A DNA stretch of 58,846 nucleotides from Palsa-883 sp963847615 (GTDB lineage Bacteria; Pseudomonadota; Alphaproteobacteria; Acetobacterales; Acetobacteraceae), in the NCBI GenBank assembly GCA_963847615.1, contig CAWKAN010000039.1:1-58846 (forward strand). Reading direction: 5' to 3'. The position numbers were made by a program, and so were the translations under genes. Positions within the stretch are counted from its first letter, which is position 1. Each line of letters begins with the position of its first letter. The notes under the pieces were generated by a model. The model made no database searches and was not told the origin of the DNA. It was given only the letters and a program-made list of their open reading frames with translations. This document shows, piece after piece, positions 44,172-52,838 of this stretch.

Positions 44172-44886
44172 GCGCGCCGCCCAGGAAGACGCGGATCACC
44201 TCGGGGTCGTGCGTGGCGCTGCGCAGCGTGCCCTCGAAGATCTCCTTGCCGGCGTTCATCACGATGACCCGGTCGGTGACCTGGTCGATGAAGCCCATCA
44301 GGTGCTCGACCACCAGCAGCGCCATGCCGTCCTGCGCCAGCGCGCGCAGCCGCGTGGCCATGCGCGCCAGCTCGGCGGGGTTCAGCCCGGCGGCCAGTTC
44401 GTCCACCAGCAGCAGGCGCGGCGCGGTGGCCAGCGCGCGCGCCAGGTCGAGCGTCTTCTGCTGCGCGCTGTTGAGATCGCCGGCCGGGCGGTCGGCCACG
44501 TGGTCGAGTTCCAGCGCGGCGAGCAGCCCCGGCAGGTCGATCGGTGCGCGCCCGGTATGGCCATAGGTCGCGGCGATCAGCACGTTCTCCCGCACCGTCA
44601 GCGACAGGAACGGTTTGGGCGACTGGAAGGTGCGGTTGATGCCGCGGCGAGCCAGCAGATGCGCGCGCATCCCGCCGATCGAGGCGCCGTCGAACACCAC
44701 CTGGCCGCCGTCCGGCGGATAGAGGCCGGAGATCACGTTGATGCAGGTGGTCTTGCCCGACCCGTTGGGGCCGACCAGCCCCAGCACCTCGCCCGGCGAA
44801 AGGGTCAGGCTGACGCCGTCCAGCGCGCGGAAGCCGCCGAAGCGCTTCACCACCTGCTCGACGCGCAGCAGGGGTTCAGGGGACAC
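44164..44886 (-). CDS. livG: Branched-chain amino acid-type ABC transporter ATP-binding protein
   Basis: A 240-residue ATPase with Walker A GPNGSGKTT, the LivG-typical GINRTFQSPKPF, Walker B RLLLVDELAAGLNP and H-loop VVEHLMGFI. The signature reads LNSAQQKTLDLARAL, where LSxGQQ is usual. It overlaps livM and livF, so the set is one transcript. Confidence 0.92.
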   Translation of the reverse strand: MSPEPLLRVEQVVKRFGGFRALDGVSLTLSPGEVLGLVGPNGSGKTTCINVISGLYPPDGGQVVFDGASIGGMRAHLLARRGINRTFQSPKPFLSLTVRENVLIAATYGHTGRAPIDLPGLLAALELDHVADRPAGDLNSAQQKTLDLARALATAPRLLLVDELAAGLNPAELARMATRLRALAQDGMALLVVEHLMGFIDQVTDRVIVMNAGKEIFEGTLRSATHDPEVIRVFLGGAHG

Positions 44887-45794
44887 GGATGCCGCGCCTG
44901 GTCAGCAGGGAGACCAGCCCGTTCGGCAGGAACATCACCAGCGCCATGATCAGCAATCCGTAGATCAACTGGAAATACTGCGGCACGGTGATGCCGATCG
45001 CGTTGTAGACGCCATACAGGATGATCACGCCGAGCAACGGGCCGGTCAGCGTCGCCGGGCCGCCGAACAGCGTGAACACCGTGGCGAAGATCGAGATGCC
45101 GATGTCGAACGCCGTCTCCGGATAGAACACCGAGATGTGCCAGGCGAAGACGCCGCCCACCAGCCCGGCGATCAGCGCCGACAGCAGCCAGGCCACGGTG
45201 CGGCCGTAGACGACGGAGACGCCGGCCATCGCGGCGCTGACCGGGTCCTCGCGGATCGCCTGCAACGCCAGGCCGAAGCGCGAGTTGCGCATCCACACCA
45301 CCAGCCCGAACGTTGCGGCCATGATGACCAGCGCGACCACGTAGGACAGGTGCGGGGCGAAGACCTGGGACAAGCGAGACGCCGTACGGGCCCTTGGTGA
45401 TGTCCTCCAGCGCCGGGTTGGACACCACCTGATAGATCGCCTGCGCCGCGGCCAGGTTGGCGATGGCGAAATAGGCGCCGGACAGCCGCAGCATCGGGAT
45501 CAGCACCACGCCGAGCACCACCGCCGCCGCGGCGCCGACGCCCAGCGCGGCGAACGGCGAGGCGTGCAGGTGCATCACCGCGAGGGCAAACCCGTAGGCG
45601 CCGGCACCAAAGAACCCGACGTAGCCGAACGGCAGATAGCCGGTGAAGCCGTAGATCACGTTCAGCCCCTGCGCCAGGGTCAGGAACATGACGAAGTTGA
45701 ACAGCATCAGCTCGTTGGAATACAGCGACGGCAGCACGGCCATCAGCGCCACCACGGCGCCGGCCAGCGTGAGGTCTCCCGCCGTCCTACGCAC
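44876..45794 (-). CDS. livM: Branched-chain amino acid-type ABC permease, one frameshift
   Basis: About 305 residues after removing one base near 45374. N-terminal helices (GAVVALMAVLPSLY; LAQGLNVIYGFTGYLPFGYV) continue after the break in VFAPHLSYVVALVIMAATF, then REDPVSAAMAGVSV, the family EAA-like loop. The GTG at 45794 overlaps livH by eight bases and is the preferred start; 45812 is possible. Confidence 0.9.
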
Positions 45795-46662
45795 GTCTTG
45801 CCTTCCGGCCAAACAGACCCTCGGGACGGATCATCAGCACGCCGATCAGCATCAGGTTGGGCAGCAGCTCGGCCCAGGAACTGAGATAGGTCTGCATCAG
45901 CATCAGCGACACGCCGTAGATGATGCCGCCGAGCACGGTGCCCAGCGGATTGCCCAGCGTGCCGACGACGATCACGGCGAAGGCGGCGATGTTGATCTGC
46001 GTGCCCATCGACGGCGTCACGCTGCCCAGCATGAAGGGGGCGAACACGCCGGCGATGCCCGCCAAGGCGATGCCGATGCCGAAGGCGATGGCGGAGACGC
46101 GCGGCACGTCGATGCCGGTGGCCAGCGCCTCGTCACGGCTGACCATCACCGCGCGCGTCAGGGTACCAAGCCGGGTGCGATACAGATACAGATACACCGC
46201 CGCCGTCGCCACCGCGCTGACCGCCGCGCCGAACACCCAGGCGCTCGGCAGGCGCTGGCCGAGGATGATGACCGGGCCGGTGCCGAGGATGCGCCCGGGG
46301 ATCGAACGTTCGGTGCTGCCGAACGCGATCGAGGTCAGCGCCTCGATCACCTGCGACAGGCCGAAGAACAGGATGACCGACAGCATCTCCAAATCGCGCG
46401 CCAGCAGCAGGCGCGGCACGGTGATGTAATAGATCGGCAGGCCGACCAGGAAAAACGCCACGCTCACCACCAGCGCAGCGACCAGCGGGTGCAGCCCCAG
46501 CAGATAGAACAGGAAATACGCCGCGAAGCCGCCCAGCATGATGAAGTCGCCATGCGCCAGGTTGACGATGCGCATGACGCCGAAGATCAGGTTGAGGCCA
46601 AGCCCGACCAGGGTGAAATAAAGGCCGAACACCAGCCCCGCGCAGATCGCACCAAACAGCAT
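45787..46662 (-). CDS. livH: Branched-chain amino acid-type ABC permease
   Basis: A 291-residue permease with about eight helices. It starts MLFGAICAGLVFGLYF, has NLAHGDFIMLGGF near 35, the coupling loop RDEALATGIDV, and GTLGNPLGTVLGGIIYG. It pairs with LivM to form the channel. Confidence 0.94.
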   Translation of the reverse strand: MLFGAICAGLVFGLYFTLVGLGLNLIFGVMRIVNLAHGDFIMLGGFAAYFLFYLLGLHPLVAALVVSVAFFLVGLPIYYITVPRLLLARDLEMLSVILFFGLSQVIEALTSIAFGSTERSIPGRILGTGPVIILGQRLPSAWVFGAAVSAVATAAVYLYLYRTRLGTLTRAVMVSRDEALATGIDVPRVSAIAFGIGIALAGIAGVFAPFMLGSVTPSMGTQINIAAFAVIVVGTLGNPLGTVLGGIIYGVSLMLMQTYLSSWAELLPNLMLIGVLMIRPEGLFGRKARRA

Positions 46663-46729
46663 GGAGCGGTCAGGTCAGCGCGGGGCGAGCGGAGAGGGTG
46701 GCGTGGGCGGCCCAAATCCGCCCCGCTGC

Positions 46730-46839
46730 CGTCATGGCCGGGCTCGACCCGGCCATCTGCCCCACGCCCGGTGAGCATGTATCGATAACGTTACGGCCCC
46801 ATCCGACGGCGGATGGCCGGGTCAACCCCGGCCATGACG
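46730..46839. repeat. REP-type palindrome pair between livK and livH
   Basis: GTCATGGCCGGG...CCCGGCCAT and GATGGCCGGGTCAACCCCGG form two facing palindromes with an AT-rich centre (ATGTATCGATAACGTTACGG). In a Liv operon such elements often set a lower level for the downstream permease genes. Confidence 0.7.
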
Positions 46840-46903
46840 TGGGGCAGCGGGCGCTGTCGCTCACGTCGGCGCCCGAAAAGCCTGCACCACGCACCGGCAC
46901 CGC

Positions 46904-48166
46904 TCACTTGCCGAAGATCGGCTTGCCGTTCACCAGGTCGGGCGGATAGACGACGACCAGCTTCAGGCCGCCCTTGCCGTCGGCCTGCAACTGGCCGAGC
47001 GGGGTGATCTCGCCCACCTGCGCGCCCATCTCGTTCACCGCGAAGCTGCCGTCCAGCGTCTTCAGCTTGCCCGACAGCGCGAACACCGCGTTGTGGATCG
47101 CCATCTGGTCCATGCTCTCGGTGGTCGCCAATGTACGTTCCAGCACCAGACCGGTCATGTAGCCGTAGATCGCGTTGGCGCCGAACTCCACGCCCGAGCC
47201 GGACGGGTGCGCCTTCTCCCACATGGCGTGGAACTGCTCGAGCGTCGGGCCGACATTCGGCACGTAGTTGTATGCCGACGGCGGCACGTAGCTGTAGATG
47301 TTGGTCAGCCCGGCGACGCCGACGTTCTTGGTCAGCTCATCCTGCTCCTCGCCCGGGTAGATGCCGAACACGAAGCGGAACTTCTGGCCGGAATCCTGCA
47401 GGTTGCGGAAGAACGCGATGTCGTTGCCGGCATAGCCGAGATGCAGCACCGCGTCGGGATTGGCGTTGGCGATGTTGTTGATCAGCACCGTGTAGTTCGA
47501 CGTGCTGGTCGGCACGCCCTGGTCGTAGACGATCTTCAGCTTGCCCGCCGCCTGGATGAAGCCGCGCACCGCGTTCGCCTGGGTGGTGGTGAAGTCATTG
47601 GTGGCGTACAGGATCGCCACCGTCTTGATCCCCTGGGCCACCCCGGTGCTGTCCAGGAAGTCGGCGATGTATTTCGGCCAGATGGTCGAAACCGGGTTCG
47701 CCATCAGCGCGATATAGGGGTTGTCCTTGGTGAAGAACGTCCCGCCGGTGCCCGACACGTCGAACAGGAACATCTTGTGTTCCTTGGCGATCGGCACCGC
47801 CACCGAGGTCAGCACCGAACCGGAATCGGCGATCAGCAGGTCAACCTTGTCTTGCGTGATGAGCTGGTTGTACAGCGTCGCCGCGGTCGCCGTGCTGCTC
47901 TGGTCGTCATAGCTGATCAGCTTGATCGGCAGCTTCTTGTTGTACGGCTTGACGAACACGCCGCCCGCGGCGTTGGTCTGATCCACCCACATTTTCAGCG
48001 AATAATAGACCGGCATCGAGATACTGGCGAACGGGCCGGAGCTGGCGTGCAGGCTGCCGATCTTGATTTCGGTTGGAGCGGTCTGCGCGCGGGCGCCTGC
48101 GGTGAACAGCCCCCCGCTGCACATGAACGGCACGAGCGACAGCAGCAACAGCAGGCGCGGCAGCAT
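46904..48166 (-). CDS. livK: ABC transporter substrate-binding protein (Liv type)
   Basis: A 420-residue periplasmic receptor of the Leu/Ile/Val fold. The signal peptide ends near GARAQ (about 28), then IKIGSLHASSGPFASISMPV, DLLIADSGSVLTSVAVPIAK, and the second-lobe LHLGYAGNDIAFF. GGGGAGA before the ATG at 48166 sets the start; the longer reading from 48262 lacks a signal. First gene of the livKHMGF-synthetase-dehydrogenase run, suggesting an organic acid ligand rather than an amino acid. Confidence 0.92.
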   Translation of the reverse strand: MLPRLLLLLSLVPFMCSGGLFTAGARAQTAPTEIKIGSLHASSGPFASISMPVYYSLKMWVDQTNAAGGVFVKPYNKKLPIKLISYDDQSSTATAATLYNQLITQDKVDLLIADSGSVLTSVAVPIAKEHKMFLFDVSGTGGTFFTKDNPYIALMANPVSTIWPKYIADFLDSTGVAQGIKTVAILYATNDFTTTQANAVRGFIQAAGKLKIVYDQGVPTSTSNYTVLINNIANANPDAVLHLGYAGNDIAFFRNLQDSGQKFRFVFGIYPGEEQDELTKNVGVAGLTNIYSYVPPSAYNYVPNVGPTLEQFHAMWEKAHPSGSGVEFGANAIYGYMTGLVLERTLATTESMDQMAIHNAVFALSGKLKTLDGSFAVNEMGAQVGEITPLGQLQADGKGGLKLVVVYPPDLVNGKPIFGK

Positions 48167-48534
48167 TGGACGATCTCCCCGGATGTCTGGTCGAAAGCGC
48201 CAAATATTCTGCCGCAATTCCCGCTCCAGAGCAAGGCGGCCGGCGGAATGGACCGAAATCAATACAATACCGAAAATAAACCGAACCGGCCGCCAGGCGG
48301 TTCAACCCGGACCGCTTGCACCTGACGCATGCGCGGGCTCCGGCGCGGCGCTTGCCCGCCAAGGTCCCGATCGGCGGCAGGTCTTCGCACCGCCCAATGC
48401 CCCGCCATGCGCGACGGCGCGAAAAGCCGCGGCGGTTCCCCGCGGCGACATCGCGATCTCCGCCGTTCTCGCGCCACCGCGCGGGCAATCCCGCTCGGCC
48501 CCGCTCCCGCTCCCCCCCTCAGTGCCCCCCCCCC
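48167..48534. other. livK upstream region
   Basis: No gene seen. An AT-richer stretch (ATCAATACAATACCGAAAAT, about 48257) is the probable livK promoter area. Near 48515-48545 the sequence CCCCTCAGTGCCC is doubled, once containing the dctM stop codon. Confidence 0.45.
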
Positions 48535-49815
48535 TCAGTGCCCATAGACGTAATCCGGCAGCCACATGGTGATCCACGGCACGTAGGTGATGATCCCCAG
48601 CACGATCAGCAGGATCACCAGGAACGGCAGGATGCCCCGGATCACCTCGCCGATCGGCGCGCTGGAGATGGTGGCGAGCACGAACAGATTGAGCCCCACC
48701 GGCGGGTGCACCAGCCCCACCTCCATGTTGTGGGTGAAGATGATGCCGAAATGCACCGGATCGATCCCCATCGGCACCAGCACCGGCGCCAGGATCGGCA
48801 TCACCAGCAGCAGCGTGCTGACCACCTCCAGGAAGCAGCCGATCACCAGCAGCAGGATGTTGATCGCCAGCAGGAACTCCCAGGTGTGGAGGCCCTGCTT
48901 GACGGCGAACTCCACCAGCCGGGCGGGCAGGCCCGAGCCGGTCATCCAATGGCCGAACACCAGCGCGGTGGCGATGATCAGCATGATCACGGCGGCGCTG
49001 CACAGCGCCTCGGCGATCACCTCCAGCGTGCGGGTCCAGGCAAAGCCGCGATAGACGATCAGGCTGACCAGCAGCGAGGTCACCGCGGCCAGCGCCGCCG
49101 CCTCGGTGACGGTCGTGTAGCCGCCGTAGATCCCCATCAGCACCACGAACGGCACCGCCATCGCCGGCAGCGCGCGCAAGGTGATGCGCAGCCGCGTGGC
49201 GAACGGCAGCGCCGGCTCGGACGGGAAGTTCTTGTAGCGCGCGTACCACAGCACCCAGATGAAGAACGCTCCCGCCTGCAGCAGCCCCGGCAGGATGCCG
49301 GCCAGGAACAGCCGCGGCACCGATTGTTCCGTGACGATCCCGTACAGGATCAGCGCCAGCGACGGCGGGATCACCACGCCGATGGTGCCGGACGCACCGA
49401 TCACACCGAGCGAGAAGCCGCGCGGATAGCCCCGCGCCAGCATCGCCGGCAGCAGGATGGTGCCCATCGCCAGCGCGGTCGCCACCGACGAGCCGGAGAT
49501 CGCCGCGAACAGCGCGCAGGACACCACCGCCACCAACCCCAGCGAGCCCTGCACGCCGCCGAGCCAGGCGGTGGACAGATCGACCAGCGCCTGCGCCACC
49601 CCGCCGCGCCGCATGAACGCCGCCGCCATGACGAACAGCGGCAACGCCATCAACGTGGTGGAGTTGAGCTGGTCGATCATGTTCTGCGCCACGCCGATGA
49701 TCGGCTGGCCGGACAGGAAATAGAGCACCGACGCGCAGGCGCCGAGCACCAGGAAGATCGGCATGCCGGCCGCGAGCAGGCCGAAGAACAGCAACAGGAA
49801 GCCGATGGCCCACAT
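48535..49815 (-). CDS. dctM: TRAP transporter large permease
   Basis: A 426-residue DctM protein with about 12 helices. Family blocks: GMPIFLVLGACASVLYFL, STTLMALPLFVMAAAFMRRG, AISGSSVATALAMGTILLP, GASGTIGVVIPPSLALILYG, GLVHPPVGLNLFV. It moves the solute with sodium or protons, with DctQ as partner, 12 bases upstream. Confidence 0.95.
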   Translation of the reverse strand: MWAIGFLLLFFGLLAAGMPIFLVLGACASVLYFLSGQPIIGVAQNMIDQLNSTTLMALPLFVMAAAFMRRGGVAQALVDLSTAWLGGVQGSLGLVAVVSCALFAAISGSSVATALAMGTILLPAMLARGYPRGFSLGVIGASGTIGVVIPPSLALILYGIVTEQSVPRLFLAGILPGLLQAGAFFIWVLWYARYKNFPSEPALPFATRLRITLRALPAMAVPFVVLMGIYGGYTTVTEAAALAAVTSLLVSLIVYRGFAWTRTLEVIAEALCSAAVIMLIIATALVFGHWMTGSGLPARLVEFAVKQGLHTWEFLLAINILLLVIGCFLEVVSTLLLVMPILAPVLVPMGIDPVHFGIIFTHNMEVGLVHPPVGLNLFVLATISSAPIGEVIRGILPFLVILLIVLGIITYVPWITMWLPDYVYGH

Positions 49816-49827
49816 AAGGGGAGTCGC

Positions 49828-50427
49828 CTAGCGGTGGAGCTGTTGTGCCAGCTCGGACGACACCTCGTGCTCGATCGCGTGGCCCACGCTCATGGTGGTC
49901 GGATCGAACAGGAAGGCGTAGCGCAGCAGGCGGATCACGTAGCGGACCAGCATCAGAAAACCGCCGGTCGGCAAGGCGGCGTAATAGATCCAGATCGGGA
50001 ACTGCAGGTCCGACGGGCTGCGCTGATCCAGCAGGAGTGCGGAGTCGACCACCTGCCAGCCGTACCAGACCATGCCGAAGGTGAAGGCGATCGCCACCAG
50101 GCAGTTGAACATCTCGATCCAGCGCTGCACGCCGGGCCGCAGCAGGCGCAGCACCAGGTCCGGGCGCACATGCCCGTCCGTGCGCACCAGTTGGCTGGCG
50201 GCGAGCATCACCGCCCAGACGGCGATGTAGACGATAACTTCCTCGGCCCAGGTGATCGCGTTGGCAGGATCGATATAGCGGCCGAACACCTGCACCACGG
50301 CGATCAGCAGCGCGGCCGCGCCGAGCACACCCACCAGGGTGCGCTCGACGCGGTTCCATAGCCGGTCGATGCGCGCGAACGTATCGCGCGCAGCCGAACG
50401 CACCTTGGGTGCGTCAGACCCCGACAT
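49828..50427 (-). CDS. dctQ: TRAP transporter small permease
   Basis: A 199-residue four-helix protein (LVGVLGAAALLIAVVQVFGR; AITWAEEVIVYIAVWAVMLA; IEMFNCLVAIAFTFGMVWYG) with the DctQ WAEE motif. It overlaps the upstream dctP by 14 bases and anchors the large permease. Confidence 0.92.
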   Translation of the reverse strand: MSGSDAPKVRSAARDTFARIDRLWNRVERTLVGVLGAAALLIAVVQVFGRYIDPANAITWAEEVIVYIAVWAVMLAASQLVRTDGHVRPDLVLRLLRPGVQRWIEMFNCLVAIAFTFGMVWYGWQVVDSALLLDQRSPSDLQFPIWIYYAALPTGGFLMLVRYVIRLLRYAFLFDPTTMSVGHAIEHEVSSELAQQLHR

Positions 50428-51439
50428 CCGCCAACACCTGTTTCACCAGTTCAGGCGACATATGCGCCTCGGCCACGATCTTGTCCTGGTCAACCACCAT
50501 TCGGAGGCGTAACGCATCACGTTCCGCTTGCGGCACGTCGACAAAGGTCACGCCCTGCTGGGTCAGGACCTCACGCGCGTGGCGCTGCGCCTTCGCGGCC
50601 GCTTCGCGCCAGGCCGGAATGTGGCTGGTCCACAGCTTGGTCATGGTTTCCTGCAGCTTGGGATCAAGCTTGTTCCAGAAGGCCTGGTTGAGGAGTGGCA
50701 CATACACGATCATGGCCTGATCATCATGTAGCGCGTGCCGCATGCCGGAATCGACCAGCTTGGCGGTGTTGACGCTCTCGTCGCTGCTGATCAAACCGTC
50801 GAACGTGCCCTGTGACATGGCCAGCGGCACATCCGGCCAGGCCGTGACATTGGGAATGGCACCGAAGAACCGGATCCGCGCCGAGATCAGGATGCCACCC
50901 GGGCTGCGGATCTTCATGTCCTTCAGGTCGGCCACCGAATTCAGCGGCTTCTTCGTCGTGAACCAGTTGTTGAAACCGTAGTCGAACCAGCCACCAAGAA
51001 CCTGCACGTGCAGCTTATCGGCGATCTGACTATTGACGAAATGACCAGCGTTGCCGTCAACCGCCTTGGCAACCATCTCGGCGGTCCGGCCGTACAGGGC
51101 CGGAAGTTGCGTGAAGTCGGCATCCGGAACGAAACCGGTGAGCGTCCAGGTGCCGGGGCAGCACATCTCCACCTGTCCCTGGATCAACGCTGTCACCACT
51201 CTCAGGTCGGGATACAGCGAGCCGCTTTCAAACAGCCTGGTCTTGACCCGGCCGCCCGAGGCGGCTTCGAACGCGGCGAGAAAGGCGCGCAACGCGACGT
51301 TACGCGGGTGCGATGGAGCGGTGTCGAGCGAGCAGCGCAGCTCGATCGGTGCCTCTCCCCTGGCATGCCGGAGAATAGCGAAGCCTGCCACTGTCGCGGC
51401 GGTCGCGCGCCCCAGGGCACGACGAGTGATGGCCTGCAT
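50414..51439 (-). CDS. dctP: TRAP transporter substrate-binding protein, paralogue 1
   Basis: A 341-residue receptor with a Tat-like signal (ITRRALGRATAATVAGF). DctP signature: WPDVPLAMSQGTFDGLIS and MKIRSPGGILISARIRFFGA. Its start (MQAITRRAL) follows GGGAGA. It is strongly similar along its length to the next gene, and both share one DctQM pair. The solute is probably a carboxylate. Confidence 0.93.
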   Translation of the reverse strand: MQAITRRALGRATAATVAGFAILRHARGEAPIELRCSLDTAPSHPRNVALRAFLAAFEAASGGRVKTRLFESGSLYPDLRVVTALIQGQVEMCCPGTWTLTGFVPDADFTQLPALYGRTAEMVAKAVDGNAGHFVNSQIADKLHVQVLGGWFDYGFNNWFTTKKPLNSVADLKDMKIRSPGGILISARIRFFGAIPNVTAWPDVPLAMSQGTFDGLISSDESVNTAKLVDSGMRHALHDDQAMIVYVPLLNQAFWNKLDPKLQETMTKLWTSHIPAWREAAAKAQRHAREVLTQQGVTFVDVPQAERDALRLRMVVDQDKIVAEAHMSPELVKQVLADVGV

Positions 51440-51616
51440 GAACGTCTCCCTTATGGTTCGACGGCTTGGCCGCGCGGCCGTCTCGTGCGCGCGGTATAAC
51501 GCCCTGTCAATCTGCGCTCCCGCACCGAACCGAGCGTTTACGCCGGAACCGACCGGCCAAGGCCGCCGCGCCGCGCCTGCCATTGCCCCACTGTACCGGA
51601 CCACGCGTCCGGTGAA

Positions 51617-51654
51617 GCCGATCGCCGGTCGAAGAACCGTAACCGGCGATCGGC
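51617..51654 (-). terminator. Hairpin after dctP paralogue 2
   Basis: GCCGATCGCCGGT and ACCGGCGATCGGC pair over 13 bases around CGAAGAACCGTA, 17 bases past the stop at 51671. It separates the two dctP genes and can lower expression of the DctPQM genes downstream. Confidence 0.65.
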
Positions 51655-51670
51655 GGTCATCCGTGCCGGC

Positions 51671-52699
51671 TCAGACGCCAACGTCCGCCATGACCAGCTT
51701 CACCACCTCCGGCGAGATATGCGCGTCCGCCGCGGCCTTGTCCTGCTCCTTCAGCATCTTGGCGTGCACCGCGTCGAGCTCCGCCTGCGGCACGTCGATG
51801 ATGGTGACGCCCTGCTTGACCAGCTCGCCCCGGGCGTGCTCCTGCGATTTCGCGGTGTTGTCGCGCCAGGTCGGCAGGTTCTCCGCCCACAGCTTCAGCA
51901 CCGTCTGCTGCAGCTTGGGGCCGAGCTTCTTCCACATGTCCTGGTTGGCCAGCGGCACGTAGAGCCCGATGCTTTGCCGGTCCTGCATGCCGTGGCGCAG
52001 GCCGGAATCGGTCAGCTTGGAACTGTTCGCGCTCTCGAAGGTGGTGATCAGCCCGTCGAACGTGCCCTGCGACATCGCCAGCGGCACGTCGGGCCAGGCG
52101 GTGACGTTGGGGATGCCGCCGAAGTAGCGGATGCGCCAGGAATTCAGGATGCCGCCCGCGCTGCGGATCTTCATGTTCTTGAGATCAGCCAGCGAATTCA
52201 GTGGCTTGCGGGTGGAGAACCAGGTGTTGAGGCCAAGATCGAACCAGCCGCCCAGTACTTCGACGTGCAGCTTTTTGGCGATCTCGCCGTTGACGTACTG
52301 TCCCCCGCTGCCATCGACCGCCTTGTGCACGGTCTGAAGGGTGCGGCCGTAGAACGCCGGAAGCCCGGAGAAGTCCGCATCCGGCACAAACCCGGTGAGC
52401 GCCCAGGTGCCGGGGCAGCACATCTCCACCTGGCCCTGCACCAGTGCCTTGACCACCTGCAGGTCGGGGAACAGCGCGCCGCTCTCGAACAGCTTGGTCT
52501 TCACCTGCCCGCCCGAGGCGGCCTCGATCTTGCCGAGGAATTCACGGAAAGCGACGTTGCGCGGATGCGAGGGCGCGGTGTCCAGCGAGGCGCGGATCTC
52601 GATGGGGGCCTCGCCGCGCGCGTGGCGGAGGATGCCAAAACTCGTAACAGTTGCAACGGCCGCGCCGGCGAAGGTGCGACGCGAAATACGCTGTTCCAT
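51671..52699 (-). CDS. dctP: TRAP transporter substrate-binding protein, paralogue 2
   Basis: A 342-residue receptor with Tat signal ISRRTFAGAAVATVTSFG, then GEAPIEIRASLDTAPSHPRN, WPDVPLAMSQGTFDGLITT and VEVLGGWFDLGLNTWFSTRK. About two thirds identical to paralogue 1. The start follows GGGAGACGTCC. The reading frame stays open upstream through the 129-bp satellite for 590 codons; this is a repeat artefact, as the Tat signal marks the true N terminus. Confidence 0.93.
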   Translation of the reverse strand: MEQRISRRTFAGAAVATVTSFGILRHARGEAPIEIRASLDTAPSHPRNVAFREFLGKIEAASGGQVKTKLFESGALFPDLQVVKALVQGQVEMCCPGTWALTGFVPDADFSGLPAFYGRTLQTVHKAVDGSGGQYVNGEIAKKLHVEVLGGWFDLGLNTWFSTRKPLNSLADLKNMKIRSAGGILNSWRIRYFGGIPNVTAWPDVPLAMSQGTFDGLITTFESANSSKLTDSGLRHGMQDRQSIGLYVPLANQDMWKKLGPKLQQTVLKLWAENLPTWRDNTAKSQEHARGELVKQGVTIIDVPQAELDAVHAKMLKEQDKAAADAHISPEVVKLVMADVGV

Positions 52700-52838
52700 G
52701 GACGTCTCCCTTGGACTGCACCGGCACAGGTCCGCCGGCCGCGGGGAGTGATGGTCGCAGACCGGCCGTGCGTCAATGTGCAAACTGGCGCTGGGACCGA
52801 CGCGGACCGCCGCCAGCGGCATCGCCGCCATCCTCACG

